Shown: positions 27,164 through 37,084, counted from the stretch's first letter. The stretch is 64,000 nt of DNA from Astrobacterium formosum (GCA_030848545.1 JAVDCA010000027.1:1-64000); one strand, 5' to 3'. The notes: generated by a model not told the origin, from the letters alone. Translations and numbers: made by a program.

Positions 27164-28060
27164 CTATTTTTGAATGCCGCGCGCCAACCCCTTCTCGATT
27201 TGACCGGCCATCAAGGGCGGGGTCTCCAGCATGGGGTAATGTCCGGCTTCGCGGCTGACCTCCACCTCGAGGTTCGGAAACAGCGGCCCTAACAGGCTTC
27301 GAACGGAATCGGCACGATACTGCGGCAGGTCGAATTCGCCGCACACTGCCGTCAGTGGCACGGGGAAGCCGCGCACCTGCGCAGAGACGTCGCTCTGCGT
27401 GAACATATCGAGATATCCAAGCATTGCCGGCCGGGTCGTGGCCTGCCGGGTCATGGCGAGCTTGCGCTCGACCCAGCCGCGCCCATATCGGTTGCCGCCC
27501 CGGGCCAGGATAGCGCGTTCCATCGCGGCGCCGTCATCAACGACGGATTTGAGTTGTTTCAATGCCTCCTCGTCCACGCGGAAGCCTGAGGCCGGCACCG
27601 GCGATATGGCGACCACGCTTTGCACCCGCCCCCCGGCGCGCTTCGCCAGATACTGGGCGATCATGCCCGACATGGAATGCCCCACCACATGAAAGCGCTG
27701 GTAACCGTAATGGTGCATCAGTCGCAAGACATCGTTGGTTGCTTCGTCCAACGAGTAAGATCCCGTCATGGAGCTGGAAAGTCCATAACCTCGCAAATCG
27801 GCGAAGACCCACGTAAAGGTGTCCAGGGGCAGAAACGGCAGCATCAGATCATAGTTGCGGTGATCGCCCATCCATTCGTGCAAAATCACCACGGGCTCGG
27901 GTCCGGAACCATGCCGAATATGGCCCAACACTGTCTGGTTGCCGATTGCCTGAATTGCGCCGGCGCCCTCCTGCGCTGACGCGCCGGCCATTACCACCGC
28001 GGCAGTTTCCTCTACTGAGCCGCACGGAGCGAACGTGGCAACGTTTTTTTCGTGTTCCAT
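27164..28060 (-). CDS. Alpha/beta hydrolase of the TRAP operon
   Basis: 298-aa serine hydrolase. Nucleophile elbow GHSMSG with Ser129, acid Asp244 in CGEFDLPQY, His274 in EAGHYPMLE. The oxyanion segment is LHEWMGDHRNY, where most relatives have HG. No signal peptide, so cytoplasmic. AGGAGGA lies seven bases before the ATG. Last gene of the five-gene minus-strand operon that begins at 32995. It may hydrolyse an ester or lactone brought in by the TRAP transporter; the substrate is unknown. Confidence 0.88.
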   Translation of the reverse strand: MEHEKNVATFAPCGSVEETAAVVMAGASAQEGAGAIQAIGNQTVLGHIRHGSGPEPVVILHEWMGDHRNYDLMLPFLPLDTFTWVFADLRGYGLSSSMTGSYSLDEATNDVLRLMHHYGYQRFHVVGHSMSGMIAQYLAKRAGGRVQSVVAISPVPASGFRVDEEALKQLKSVVDDGAAMERAILARGGNRYGRGWVERKLAMTRQATTRPAMLGYLDMFTQSDVSAQVRGFPVPLTAVCGEFDLPQYRADSVRSLLGPLFPNLEVEVSREAGHYPMLETPPLMAGQIEKGLARGIQK

Positions 28061-28260
28061 GAAATCCTCCTGGTCACGGAAGCCCTTACCCGGTTCGCCG
28101 CCTCAGACGTTGAGCAATTGGAAATGGCTCGGAATTTCCGGTGTGCGCGTTCCGACATGCTGGTAGGCGGCGCGGCCGTTCAGGTGCTCACAACAAATGA
28201 GCAGAGAAACCGCACCGAGCCGGAGGGACCCGGTGCGAAATCCGATGGATTTGCTCCGCA

Positions 28261-29559
28261 TCATCCCATCAACCGATTGGGCAGGAAGGTCACGATGTCG
28301 GGGAAAATCGTGATCAGGATCAACCCGACCAGCAGGAGGAGGAAGAACGGGAGCGATGCCTTGGCGATGAAGAAGATGTCGCGTCCCGTGTAGTTCTGCA
28401 GCACGAACAGGTTGAAGCCGACAGGGGGCGTCAGCTGCGCGGCCTCCGCGGTGATCACGACGAAGACGCCGAACCAGATCAGGTCGATACCAAACGCCAC
28501 CAGGATCGGCTGAATGATCCCCATCGTCAGCAGGATCATGGAATAGTTGTCGAGGAAGCACCCGAGGAAGAGATAGAGGACGCCCACGATGGCAAGGAAG
28601 CCGTAGGCGGTCAGATGCCAGTCTGCGATGCTGACGGCCAGCGCCTGGGGAATGCCGGAAAAGCTCATGGCGGTGGACAGATAGGAAGCGGCGGCAACGA
28701 TGAAGACGATGAAGCACGAGGTGCGCGTCGCCGCCATCAGCGCCTCTCCGAAATTGTGCAGGCTGAGGGTTCTAAACACCCACGACAGCGCCAACGCCCC
28801 GACGACGCCGAGAGCCGCGGCCTCCGTGGGAGTCGCAATTCCGGCATAGATCGAGCCGATCACCAGCACGATCAGTCCGCCCACCGGGATCAGACGTCGC
28901 GATCCGCTCAGCTTCTCCAAGAACGAGCGTTGGATATCCGCGGGCGGGGTCTTGCCGGGGTTGAGCAGTGCCCAGCCCGCCGTGTAGGCCATGAACAAGC
29001 TGATCATCACGAGACTGGGCCCGATGCCGGCGACAAACAGCCTCGCGATCGACGTGTCGGTCACAAAGCCGTAAACGATCATCACCACCGAAGGCGGCAC
29101 CAGAATGCCCAGAGTGCCCGACCCGGCCAGGGTACAGATGGTCATCCTCTCGTCGTAGCCGCGCTTCTTCAGTTCCGGCACGGTGATCTTGGCAACCGTC
29201 GCCGCTGTCGCTGCAGACGATCCCGATACGGCCGCGAAGATGCCGCAGGCCAGGATGTTGACGTGCAACAGGCGTCCCGGCAGGCGGACCAGCCACGGCG
29301 CAAGCCCTTCGAACATGTCGTTGGCTAACCGTGTGCGATGCAGAATTTCCGCCATCCAAATGAACAGCGGCAAGGCGGTGACGGCCCAGCTGTTGGTGGC
29401 GGTCCAGATCGAGGTCGCGGCCAGAGGTCCCGACGGGGCGGACGTCAGCATCTCCAACGCAAGGAAGCTGGTGGCGATCAACGCAAAGGCGACCCACACC
29501 CCGCTGCCCAGAAGCCCGAACAGAACCGCAAAAAGTATGGTCGCAGAGACCGGATCCAT
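28261..29559 (-). CDS. dctM: TRAP transporter large membrane subunit (DctM)
   Basis: 432 aa, very hydrophobic, about 12 membrane helices, the Na+- or H+-coupled translocating subunit of TRAP systems. Family features: GSGVWVAFALIATSF near the N-terminus, SGSSAATAATVAKI, GILVPPSVVMIVYG, and LLTPPVGFNLFVLQ-like ending. Follows dctQ with an 11-base gap. With DctP and DctQ it forms a complete inner-membrane importer for an organic acid type substrate. Confidence 0.95.
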   Translation of the reverse strand: MDPVSATILFAVLFGLLGSGVWVAFALIATSFLALEMLTSAPSGPLAATSIWTATNSWAVTALPLFIWMAEILHRTRLANDMFEGLAPWLVRLPGRLLHVNILACGIFAAVSGSSAATAATVAKITVPELKKRGYDERMTICTLAGSGTLGILVPPSVVMIVYGFVTDTSIARLFVAGIGPSLVMISLFMAYTAGWALLNPGKTPPADIQRSFLEKLSGSRRLIPVGGLIVLVIGSIYAGIATPTEAAALGVVGALALSWVFRTLSLHNFGEALMAATRTSCFIVFIVAAASYLSTAMSFSGIPQALAVSIADWHLTAYGFLAIVGVLYLFLGCFLDNYSMILLTMGIIQPILVAFGIDLIWFGVFVVITAEAAQLTPPVGFNLFVLQNYTGRDIFFIAKASLPFFLLLLVGLILITIFPDIVTFLPNRLMG

Positions 29560-29570
29560 GTCATGCGCTC

Positions 29571-30104
29571 CTAGCGATCCGCTCCGAAATCGTCTTCACC
29601 CTCGGCGAGACGACTCTGCTCGTAGACGGGCTGCTGGCCGCGGCACATGCGAACAAACTCCTCGGTAATGGAAACGCCCAGCAAGAAAATCCCCAAAGTC
29701 ATACAGAACTCTGGAATCCAAAGAGGAATGGACAGCATTCCATCGGAGCGGTCGTTGAAGAGGAAGGCCTCCCACGTCATGTTCCCGGTCTGGTAGGTCA
29801 GCCAGAACGACGCGATCCCGGCGACCAAGAGAGCAAACATCTCAAAAGGCCGGATCAGGCGGGACGGAAGGCACTGTGTGATTACCGTGATGCGAATATG
29901 AACGTTGTGGCGGAAGGTGTGCGCTAGCGCCAGAAACGAGGCGGCGACCAGACAGAACGTCGCGATCTCGATGCCCCCCGGCAGGGTCGTGTGGAATAAC
30001 CGGGCGACCACCCCCACGATGACGCAGGCCGCAATCAAGAACACCGCCACGGCGGCGGCGATCCCGCCGCCAAAATACAAACCGCGCAAAAACTTGGACA
30101 GCAT
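29571..30104 (-). CDS. dctQ: TRAP transporter small membrane subunit (DctQ)
   Basis: 177 aa with four membrane helices, the small integral subunit that supports DctM. Start ATG 30104 (MLSKFLRGLYFGGG) fits the first helix; a longer frame to 30245 adds a hydrophilic leader that overlaps nothing conserved. The tail is acidic (AEGEDDFGADR). Gene order dctP-dctQ-dctM is standard. Confidence 0.9.
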   Translation of the reverse strand: MLSKFLRGLYFGGGIAAAVAVFLIAACVIVGVVARLFHTTLPGGIEIATFCLVAASFLALAHTFRHNVHIRITVITQCLPSRLIRPFEMFALLVAGIASFWLTYQTGNMTWEAFLFNDRSDGMLSIPLWIPEFCMTLGIFLLGVSITEEFVRMCRGQQPVYEQSRLAEGEDDFGADR

Positions 30105-30184
30105 TACGACAAGCCTTTCTGTCCGATGGAGGGAGGCGGCAAACCGGCGATCATCGGCGCCGGTCTGCCGCGTCGGACGGCGCT

Positions 30185-31171
30185 CTATTTCTTGCCGAAC
30201 TCCTTCAGCACGGTCTGGCCCAACTCCCCAGTCTGTGCCGCCCATTCCTCGAGCATCTGGATGCCGATCTTGCGGAGTTGAGCCATGAACTCCGGCGACG
30301 GATCCTGAATGATCATGCCGTGGGCTTTCAGCTCCTTGATGTGCTCCGTCGAACTGGTTTCAGATTCCAGCCATCCGCGCGTCTGGGCATCGAGAGCCGC
30401 TTCCCTCAGCACCGTCTTGAACTCCTCCGGCAACTGGTCGTAGAAGCGCTGGTTGACGATGACGGCGTTCATCGGCCGGTGACCGCCGGAGGTGAAGGTA
30501 TAGTACTTCGCGAAGTCCCACGCCTGGCTCTGAACCCCCGCCTGCGGCGAGGTATACATGGTCTGGACCAGACCCGTCGCGAACGCCTGGGCGATTTCGC
30601 TCATCACGACCTGGACCGGCTCGGCGCCCATCAATTGCGCCAGCCGTGCCGTCTTGGTGCTGTAGACGCGGGACTTGAGTCCCTTGAAATCGTCCATCGA
30701 GGTGATGGGCTTGTTGGTATAGAAGCCCTGCATCGGCCAAGGCGTGGTGTAGAGCAGCTTGATATGCTGCCTAGCCAGCAGGGACTCGACATGCGGCTTG
30801 GTCAAAGTCCACAGCTTGAAGGCCTTTTCGCCGGTGCCGGCAATGAACGGCAGGGTCGAGGCATCAAAAACCGGATTCTCGTTGCCGTAGACGTAGATGT
30901 ACATCTCGGCGATCGGCACCTGGCCGGCGCGCACCGCCTGCTTGGTCTCCTGGTCCTTGACCAGTGCGTTGGCGACGTGAAGGTTGATCTTGAACTCACC
31001 CTTGGACAATTCGTCGACCCGCTTAACGAAGAAGCGCAGGTTCTGGGTGAGGAAATTGCTTTCCGGCAAAGGCCCGGCCATGTTCCAGGTCACACGCGCC
31101 GCGGACGCGGGTTGGCCGAAGGCAGTAAGAAGAGCCGTTAGTGCGAGTGCGCTTTTAACTAGGGCCTTCAT
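30185..31171 (-). CDS. dctP: TRAP transporter substrate-binding protein (DctP)
   Basis: 328 aa with a Sec signal peptide (MKALVKSALALTALLTAFG, cleavage near ASA). Periplasmic binding protein of the DctP family; conserved segments are LKSRVYSTKTARLAQLMGAE, containing the Arg that clamps substrate carboxylates, and MYTSPQAGVQSQAWDFAKYY. A carboxylate-bearing ligand is therefore likely. GGAGGG precedes the ATG. It sits between the UGSC-like gene and dctQ. Confidence 0.93.
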   Translation of the reverse strand: MKALVKSALALTALLTAFGQPASAARVTWNMAGPLPESNFLTQNLRFFVKRVDELSKGEFKINLHVANALVKDQETKQAVRAGQVPIAEMYIYVYGNENPVFDASTLPFIAGTGEKAFKLWTLTKPHVESLLARQHIKLLYTTPWPMQGFYTNKPITSMDDFKGLKSRVYSTKTARLAQLMGAEPVQVVMSEIAQAFATGLVQTMYTSPQAGVQSQAWDFAKYYTFTSGGHRPMNAVIVNQRFYDQLPEEFKTVLREAALDAQTRGWLESETSSTEHIKELKAHGMIIQDPSPEFMAQLRKIGIQMLEEWAAQTGELGQTVLKEFGKK

Positions 31172-31279
31172 GTGTCCCTCCTATGGGCTCTGGCAACAAT
31201 TCTCGCTCGCTGACATTTTTGATGCCGAAGCTCCCACCCGTCCTGCCCCAGGGAGCGCGGACAGGCGGGAGCGCGAATC

Positions 31280-32995
31280 CTAGACCTTGAAGTCTTCGAT
31301 GCTTCGCGGCTTCTTGCCGTTGGGCAGCAGAACCGGCAGGACGATCCCCTCGGAATGCAGGGCCCACGGCAGAATCACGCCGGAATGGCCGCCCCGACCG
31401 CCCGCAACCACCACTTCCACGTCTTCCGGCGAACGGGTCACCGGCATGGGATGACGCAAGTCGAACCCAGGCGGCCGGACCGGAACCAGACCCCGGTTCC
31501 GGACCATCGGGGCGGCGTGGTGCGCGTACACATGGATGTGCTCGCGGATTCTGTCCTTGGTCCACCCGTCCCGCTGCAGCATCTCCGCGTGATCCGGCGT
31601 CAGGACCAGGATCATCGGACCCGGCATGTAGGCGTTGTTGCTTCCCAGCGTGGTGCAGCAGTCGACCAGGGTATCCATGAGGTCGCCGCCGGTTTCGCTC
31701 AGGAAATCGATGATGTCGTGCTGGGGCTCGGCCTTCAGCAAATAGACGGTCGTGGTCGATGCATCGAACCGCTCGGCATTGATCGTCTTCCAGGGGGTGA
31801 GCTTCGGATCTTCGCCGAAGCAGTAGGTGAATTCGGCCTGCGAGGAGATGCAGGCGAGATCGGCAAAGCCGGGAACCGACCGACAAACATTGACGATCGC
31901 CAGGTTGATCGCGCGCCCGACCGTGGCGTTTGCCGGGAACCCAGGCCCCATGCAGCCTTGGCCGCCATAGATGCCCACCTCGTCGCCCAGCGGGCCGCTG
32001 ACGAGCGCCATGTTGCCGCCGGGATGCGATGTCGTGATCGACTGCAGGAAGTTGTACTTGGGATGGGCCATCGCCTGGAAAGAGGTGACCAAGATCGGCA
32101 TGTGGTGGGGTTTGCATCCCGCCATCACCGCAGCCACCAAGACATCCTGGACGGTGATGTTCTTGCCGGTCGGCCCCACCTTCTCTGCCAGCACGGTCTC
32201 GGGGCTCCAGGGGCAATAGGCCTTCATCCGTTCGACGCGGACCGGGCTGGGCGGGATGATCGGTAGACCGTCGCTCACATGGAGTTCGTTGAAAAGGTCG
32301 TTGATCTCCTCGATACCCGGAGCCGGTTGAGCCTGGTCTTCCTCAGACAGCATGATGCGGCTCGCCAGATCGATCAGCCCGTTTGCCGCGGGAGCCTCCT
32401 GGTCGAGCCCGAAATGAAGCGCCGCGCGCTCTGCGAGCCGGTCCGGCGGCAGGGTCAGGGCGTCAAGAATGGCCGGCCAGTTCTTGTCCACTTCGGCGGC
32501 GATTTCCGCCGCCGTGCTGCCCTGGTAGATGTCCAGTGACGTCAGGCACAACTGACCGGCGCGATAGAACGCGACAGCCTTCACCAGATGCGAGCCGGGA
32601 GGCGCCGTGACGTACAGGGTGGGAATGCCGCATTCCTCCAGCGCAATGGTGACGATGGTCGTCGCCGCGCTCGTTCCCATGTCGCCCAGAGCGACGATGG
32701 CGGCCGCCGGCTTTTCCTTGGCCATCATCGCGGCGTAGGCCCGAAGCTGCTCGGTAGACTTGCCGCGCACGGTCTCGCGGTATTCGACGAAATTGGAAAT
32801 CCCCGCGCCGACGAGCTTGTCCTTGATGCGAGAGAAAACGGTGCCGTATTCGCAAAACGAAAGCTTGGTATTGTCATAAAACAATACACGTCCATTGCGG
32901 AGCTGCTCGACGGACGCCCGGTGGGCGAGCTTCAAAAGCGGCCGATCCTGAATACCTCGCGGATCCAGAACCGGAAGCAGCTTGGAAATGGGCAT
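31280..32995 (-). CDS. Two-domain UGSC-like protein, operon head
   Basis: 571 aa, soluble, not a named enzyme. Residues about 30-190 resemble the UGSC (CGSC) (seleno)protein fold, but the signature region reads GDMGTSAATT (about 104-113), so the redox Sec/Cys is absent. Residues about 230-571 resemble a separate uncharacterised family that often stands next to UGSC genes (signature FNELHVSDGLPIIPPSPVRV, MAGCKPHHMPIL, GPGFPANATVGRA). Here both are fused. AGGAGGA precedes the ATG. First gene of the operon UGSC-like, dctP, dctQ, dctM, hydrolase. Domain identities are from memory; no reaction is known to me. Confidence 0.7.
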   Translation of the reverse strand: MPISKLLPVLDPRGIQDRPLLKLAHRASVEQLRNGRVLFYDNTKLSFCEYGTVFSRIKDKLVGAGISNFVEYRETVRGKSTEQLRAYAAMMAKEKPAAAIVALGDMGTSAATTIVTIALEECGIPTLYVTAPPGSHLVKAVAFYRAGQLCLTSLDIYQGSTAAEIAAEVDKNWPAILDALTLPPDRLAERAALHFGLDQEAPAANGLIDLASRIMLSEEDQAQPAPGIEEINDLFNELHVSDGLPIIPPSPVRVERMKAYCPWSPETVLAEKVGPTGKNITVQDVLVAAVMAGCKPHHMPILVTSFQAMAHPKYNFLQSITTSHPGGNMALVSGPLGDEVGIYGGQGCMGPGFPANATVGRAINLAIVNVCRSVPGFADLACISSQAEFTYCFGEDPKLTPWKTINAERFDASTTTVYLLKAEPQHDIIDFLSETGGDLMDTLVDCCTTLGSNNAYMPGPMILVLTPDHAEMLQRDGWTKDRIREHIHVYAHHAAPMVRNRGLVPVRPPGFDLRHPMPVTRSPEDVEVVVAGGRGGHSGVILPWALHSEGIVLPVLLPNGKKPRSIEDFKV

Positions 32996-33163
32996 TGGCA
33001 GTCCTCCTACGTGGCCAAATCAAACATGCGTAGCGTCAACAGAGAAACGATTAACCTTCGGTCGAAAGGCCAACATCCTCCATTTGATCATTGAAACCTT
33101 AGGATAAGTCGGGCGGGCGCGAACGCACGGTGTACGATTCACCCTGGTTGCGCCGTCGATTGA

Positions 33164-33175
33164 TAAATCGATTTA
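33164..33175. promoter_or_regulatory. Candidate LacI-family operator
   Basis: TAAATCGATTTA, a perfect 12-bp palindrome centred on CG, the usual form of LacI/GalR-family operators. It overlaps a second dyad TCGATT-N4-AATCGA (33156-33171). It lies 69 bases upstream of the regulator's ATG and 169 bases from the divergent operon start, in an AT-rich gap. Confidence 0.6.
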
Positions 33176-33243
33176 CTTCCCTTGAAAAAAAATGTACGCC
33201 TACATGGCTTATCCTGTCAACTGAATTTCACGGCCGGTTCCCC

Positions 33244-34314
33244 ATGCCCCCGAAGTCCGAACAACGCGCCACTATTCAAGATATTGCCCGAGCCGCGCAG
33301 GTATCTCCGGCGACAGTATCCCTGGTCCTCAACCGAAAGGGCAACATCAGCGAAAATACAAGAACAAAAATTTGGAAAATAGCGGAAGAGATGCAATTCG
33401 TCCCCAATTCGATTGCCCGCGCCTTGCGGAGAGGGCGCACATTCTCCTTGGGAGTAGTTGTCAACCACTTACAAAACCACTTTTTCACGTCGGTCTTTAG
33501 CGGAATCGAGCGCGTCACCGATGCCCAAGGGTTCACCATACTGGTCTCCCAGACCCATGACGACGTGAACAAGGAACGTAGCCAAGTCCAGCTTCTCACC
33601 GAGCGCGGCGTGGACGGACTCATCCTATTTCCGTGCTCACAGGAATGGTCCCATGTCGATACGGTCGTACAGCGTTTCGGCCTGCCGACGGTGCTCATCG
33701 GCAATTATTTCGAGAATAAGGAGTATCTCAGTTTTGTTGCCGACAACTGGAGCGGCGCCTGCAAAGCGGTACAGCATCTTATCGCCTTGGCGCGGCAACC
33801 GATCATCCACATGGCCGGCCCGCCGACTCAGACCATGTGCCTCATCCGGCGGCGCGCCTTCGAATCGACCATATCCGAGAATTTCCCGGAGATTTCTACC
33901 AGCGAGCGGATTTTCCCGGTCGCGGCCCTCACTCCGGCCGAAGGTTACCGCGTCATGGCGCAGATACTGGAGCACTACTGCCCGCCCGTTTCGCTGTTCG
34001 TTATCAACGACGATACGGCCCTGGGAGTTCTGCGCCTTTGCGCGGACCGCGGGTTGCGTATCCCCGAAGACGTCGCCCTGATCGGGTTCAGCGACATCCC
34101 GACACTGAGCACCCTCAGCATCCCCCTCTCCACGGTACGCATCCCAGGCGAAGCAATGGGTGAAAAAGCCGCGACGACGCTGATCGAAAGCATCAAAAGC
34201 GGAAAACCTCCATTGCCGATGCGTGTGGAACTTCCCGTGGAGTTGATTTTGCGCGGCAGCACAAACCTTCCTGCTGCCCGCGGGCCCCTCGGGAACTCAT
34301 CTGACGGGCGCTGA
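33244..34314 (+). CDS. LacI/GalR-family transcriptional regulator
   Basis: 356 aa. Helix-turn-helix and hinge helix at the N-terminus: TIQDIARAAQVSPATVSLVL, then FVPNSIARALRRGRT. Effector domain of periplasmic-binding fold, with VDGLILFPCS, VLRLCADRGLRIPEDVALIG and FSDIP. Start ATG 33244 (MPPKSEQRAT) is chosen because the HTH begins 10 residues later; an upstream frame adds 38 unconserved residues. Divergent from the TRAP operon and almost certainly its regulator. Base composition here is lower in GC than in the neighbours, hinting at acquisition of the locus. Confidence 0.92.
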   Translation: MPPKSEQRATIQDIARAAQVSPATVSLVLNRKGNISENTRTKIWKIAEEMQFVPNSIARALRRGRTFSLGVVVNHLQNHFFTSVFSGIERVTDAQGFTILVSQTHDDVNKERSQVQLLTERGVDGLILFPCSQEWSHVDTVVQRFGLPTVLIGNYFENKEYLSFVADNWSGACKAVQHLIALARQPIIHMAGPPTQTMCLIRRRAFESTISENFPEISTSERIFPVAALTPAEGYRVMAQILEHYCPPVSLFVINDDTALGVLRLCADRGLRIPEDVALIGFSDIPTLSTLSIPLSTVRIPGEAMGEKAATTLIESIKSGKPPLPMRVELPVELILRGSTNLPAARGPLGNSSDGR

Positions 34315-34804
34315 GCGGCATCCCTGGGTAACCGGTGCTCTATCCAACCTTTCTGAGGTCGAACTAAGGGGCGATGTTCGGAACTGCGAACTACAAGCCC
34401 GATCTCAAGGTCACAAGCGGACCGTCCAGGGCGCACCAGGGAACAGCCCCCCGAAGCGGCCCTGAGTTGCCGACTACCGCCCAGGCAATTCATGACCGGC
34501 GGCATCTTTCCAACAAAACTTTGACCTATGCGGGCATTGGCCGGTCCGGCCGGTTCGGCTAAGACATCGGATCATGACCCGCGTGTCTCGGCGTACCGGG
34601 CGCCGCCATGGGCGGCCGGACCGGGTTGTGCTTGCGAAACAAAAATTCGTTCTGTCACAAGGATATGGAACGTACCCTTAAAGTGGTCCGCCGGCAGCCG
34701 ACGAGGGCTGCGGCCTCTCCCTTGAGGGATCGGGCGCCGCAACGCCGCAGGCGATTCGGCGCCGGGGCGAGGAACCGAAGGGGTCGGAAGCTGGGTGAGA
34801 AGGC
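34315..34804. other. Intergenic region, no gene seen
   Basis: About 490 bases between the LacI-type gene and the PBP gene. Short frames exist, but none has a recognisable family. The promoter of the PBP gene should lie at the right end. Confidence 0.4.
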
Positions 34805-37084
34805 GTGAGCGATCCTGACCATCATCCGCGGATCCGCTGGACCGAACGCCTGAGGCGTTTTTTCCTCGACCTCGACGCGCGCCTGGACTTCGGCCTTTAC
34901 CAGAGCCGTGCCTGGAGCCGCGAGCTGTTCGAGCGTTTCGCCACCTACATGGACCGCTTCCATGTGGCCGGCTGGCGGCGCTGGGTCCTGGTCGAGCCGG
35001 CCTCGGAAGCCGCCACCTGGGGCATGGGCGGGCTGATCCTGATGCTCGCCCTGGCGATGCCGGCCTTCCTGGAGACTTCCGACGAGGACTGGCTCAAGAA
35101 ATCCGAACTCGCCGTCGTGTTCCTCGATCGCTACGGCAACGAGGTCGGCTCGCGCGGCATCAAGCACAACGACTCCGTGCCGCTCGAAGAATTCCCCGAC
35201 CATCTCGTCAAGGCGGCGCTGGCGACCGAAGACCGCCGCTTCTACGAGCATTTCGGCATCGACATTCTGGGCACGTTCCGCGCCATCCTGACCAATGCGC
35301 GCGCCGGCGGCGTCGTCCAGGGCGGCTCGTCCATCACCCAGCAGCTCGCCAAGAACCTGTTCCTGTCCAACGAGCGCACCATCGAACGCAAGGTCAAGGA
35401 GGCGTTCCTGGCCATCTGGCTGGAAACGCGCCTGTCCAAGAACGAGATCCTCAAGCTCTATCTGGATCGCGCCTATATGGGCGGCGGCGCCTTCGGGGTC
35501 GACGCCGCGGCGCAGTACTATTTCGGCAAGTCGGCCCGCGACGTGAACCTCGCCGAGGCGGCGATGCTCGCCGGCCTGTTCAAGGCGCCGACCAAGTTCG
35601 CCCCGCACATCAACCTGCCGGCGGCGCGCGCCCGCGCCAACGTGGTGCTCGACAACCTGGTCGAGGCCGGCTTCATGACCGAGGGCCAAGTATTCGGCGC
35701 CCGCCGCAACCCCGCCGCCGCCATCGATCGCCGCGACGAAGGCGCCCCGCACTACTATCTCGACTGGGCCTTCGACGAGATGAAGAAGCTCGTCGACAAA
35801 TTCCCGAAATCCATCACCGAACGCGCCTTCGTGGTGCGCACCGCCCTCGACCCCGGCCTGCAGCACCGCGCCGAGACGGTGGTCGAGAACATGCTCAAGC
35901 AGTACGGCCGCGACTACCACGCCAAGCAGGCCGCCACGGTGGTGGCCGACCTCGACGGCGCCGTGCGCGCCATGGTGGGCGGCCGCGACTACGGAGTGAG
36001 CCAGTTCAATCGCGCCACCGACGCGATGCGCCAGCCCGGCTCCTCGTTCAAGCCCTATGTCTACGCCACCGCCCTGCAGGTCGGCGTTGTCAAGCCGACC
36101 TCCATGATCTCGGACGGCCCCATCTGCCTCGGCAACTGGTGCCCGAAGAACTATTCGGGCGGCTATTCGGGGACGATGACACTCACTCAGGCGCTGACGC
36201 GCTCCATCAACACCGTCGCGGTCAAGCTGTCGGTGATGATCGGCCAGGGCAGCGGCGAGTGGAACAAGGCCAAGGACGGACGCAACAAGATCGTCGCCAA
36301 CGCCAAGGCCATGGGGTTGCGCACGCCGCTGCCTGACACGCCGTCGCTGCCCATCGGCGCCGACGAGGTGACGGTGCTCGACCATACGGTCGCCTACGCG
36401 ACCTTCCCCAATGCGGGCCGGTCCGTGATGGCCCACGCGGTCCTGGAAGTGCGCACCGGCAACGGCGAGACCATCTGGCGGTTCGACCGCGACGGTCCCA
36501 AGCCCAGGCAGGTGTTCACCCCGCAGGTCGCCGCCGACATGGCCTTCATGATGAACAAGGTGGTCGAGGAAGGCACCGCGCGCCGCGCCATCCTTCCGGG
36601 CATCAAGGCGGCCGGCAAGACCGGCACCACCAATGCGTATCGGGACGCCTGGTTCGTCGGCTACACGGGCAACTTCGTCTGCGGGGTCTGGTTCGGCAAC
36701 GACGACTATTCGCCGCTCAACCGCATGACCGGCGGTTCGGCGCCGGCCATGACCTGGCACGACATCATGGAATACGCCCACCAGGGCGTCGAACTCAAAA
36801 ACATCCCCGGCCTGCCCGCCAATCCGTCGACCACGGCGCCGGCGATCGCCGATGCGTCGCGTGGCGAGGCGCCGCGCCCGGTGGCGCTGACGTCGCGCGG
36901 CAAGCAGGTGCTGCTGCGCATCGAACGGGCGATGGAAGAGGCCGGACGCGCCGGAAACGCCGTCGGCGGCGTCACGCCGGGACCTCGCGCCAGCGCCGAA
37001 GACGCGACCCTCGGCGCCGCGACCGTCGGCGCCGCGCCAACCGGCGCTGCCCGCGAGGCACTGCGGACGAGGCGCGGACAATGA
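34805..37084 (+). CDS. Class A penicillin-binding protein (PBP1A-type)
   Basis: 759-aa bifunctional peptidoglycan synthase. Cytoplasmic leader of about 75 residues, one membrane helix (about 74-92), GT51 glycosyltransferase with catalytic Glu in ATEDRRFYEHFGID and GGSSITQQLAKNLFL, then transpeptidase with SxxK in PGSSFKP, SxN in SINT and KTGTT. A low-complexity Ala/Gly/Arg tail closes it. Starts at GTG 34805 with GAGAAGG before it. The long cytoplasmic leader is typical of alphaproteobacterial PBP1A/2A-like proteins. Followed by a DUF1214/DUF1254 pair. Confidence 0.95.
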   Translation: MSDPDHHPRIRWTERLRRFFLDLDARLDFGLYQSRAWSRELFERFATYMDRFHVAGWRRWVLVEPASEAATWGMGGLILMLALAMPAFLETSDEDWLKKSELAVVFLDRYGNEVGSRGIKHNDSVPLEEFPDHLVKAALATEDRRFYEHFGIDILGTFRAILTNARAGGVVQGGSSITQQLAKNLFLSNERTIERKVKEAFLAIWLETRLSKNEILKLYLDRAYMGGGAFGVDAAAQYYFGKSARDVNLAEAAMLAGLFKAPTKFAPHINLPAARARANVVLDNLVEAGFMTEGQVFGARRNPAAAIDRRDEGAPHYYLDWAFDEMKKLVDKFPKSITERAFVVRTALDPGLQHRAETVVENMLKQYGRDYHAKQAATVVADLDGAVRAMVGGRDYGVSQFNRATDAMRQPGSSFKPYVYATALQVGVVKPTSMISDGPICLGNWCPKNYSGGYSGTMTLTQALTRSINTVAVKLSVMIGQGSGEWNKAKDGRNKIVANAKAMGLRTPLPDTPSLPIGADEVTVLDHTVAYATFPNAGRSVMAHAVLEVRTGNGETIWRFDRDGPKPRQVFTPQVAADMAFMMNKVVEEGTARRAILPGIKAAGKTGTTNAYRDAWFVGYTGNFVCGVWFGNDDYSPLNRMTGGSAPAMTWHDIMEYAHQGVELKNIPGLPANPSTTAPAIADASRGEAPRPVALTSRGKQVLLRIERAMEEAGRAGNAVGGVTPGPRASAEDATLGAATVGAAPTGAAREALRTRRGQ

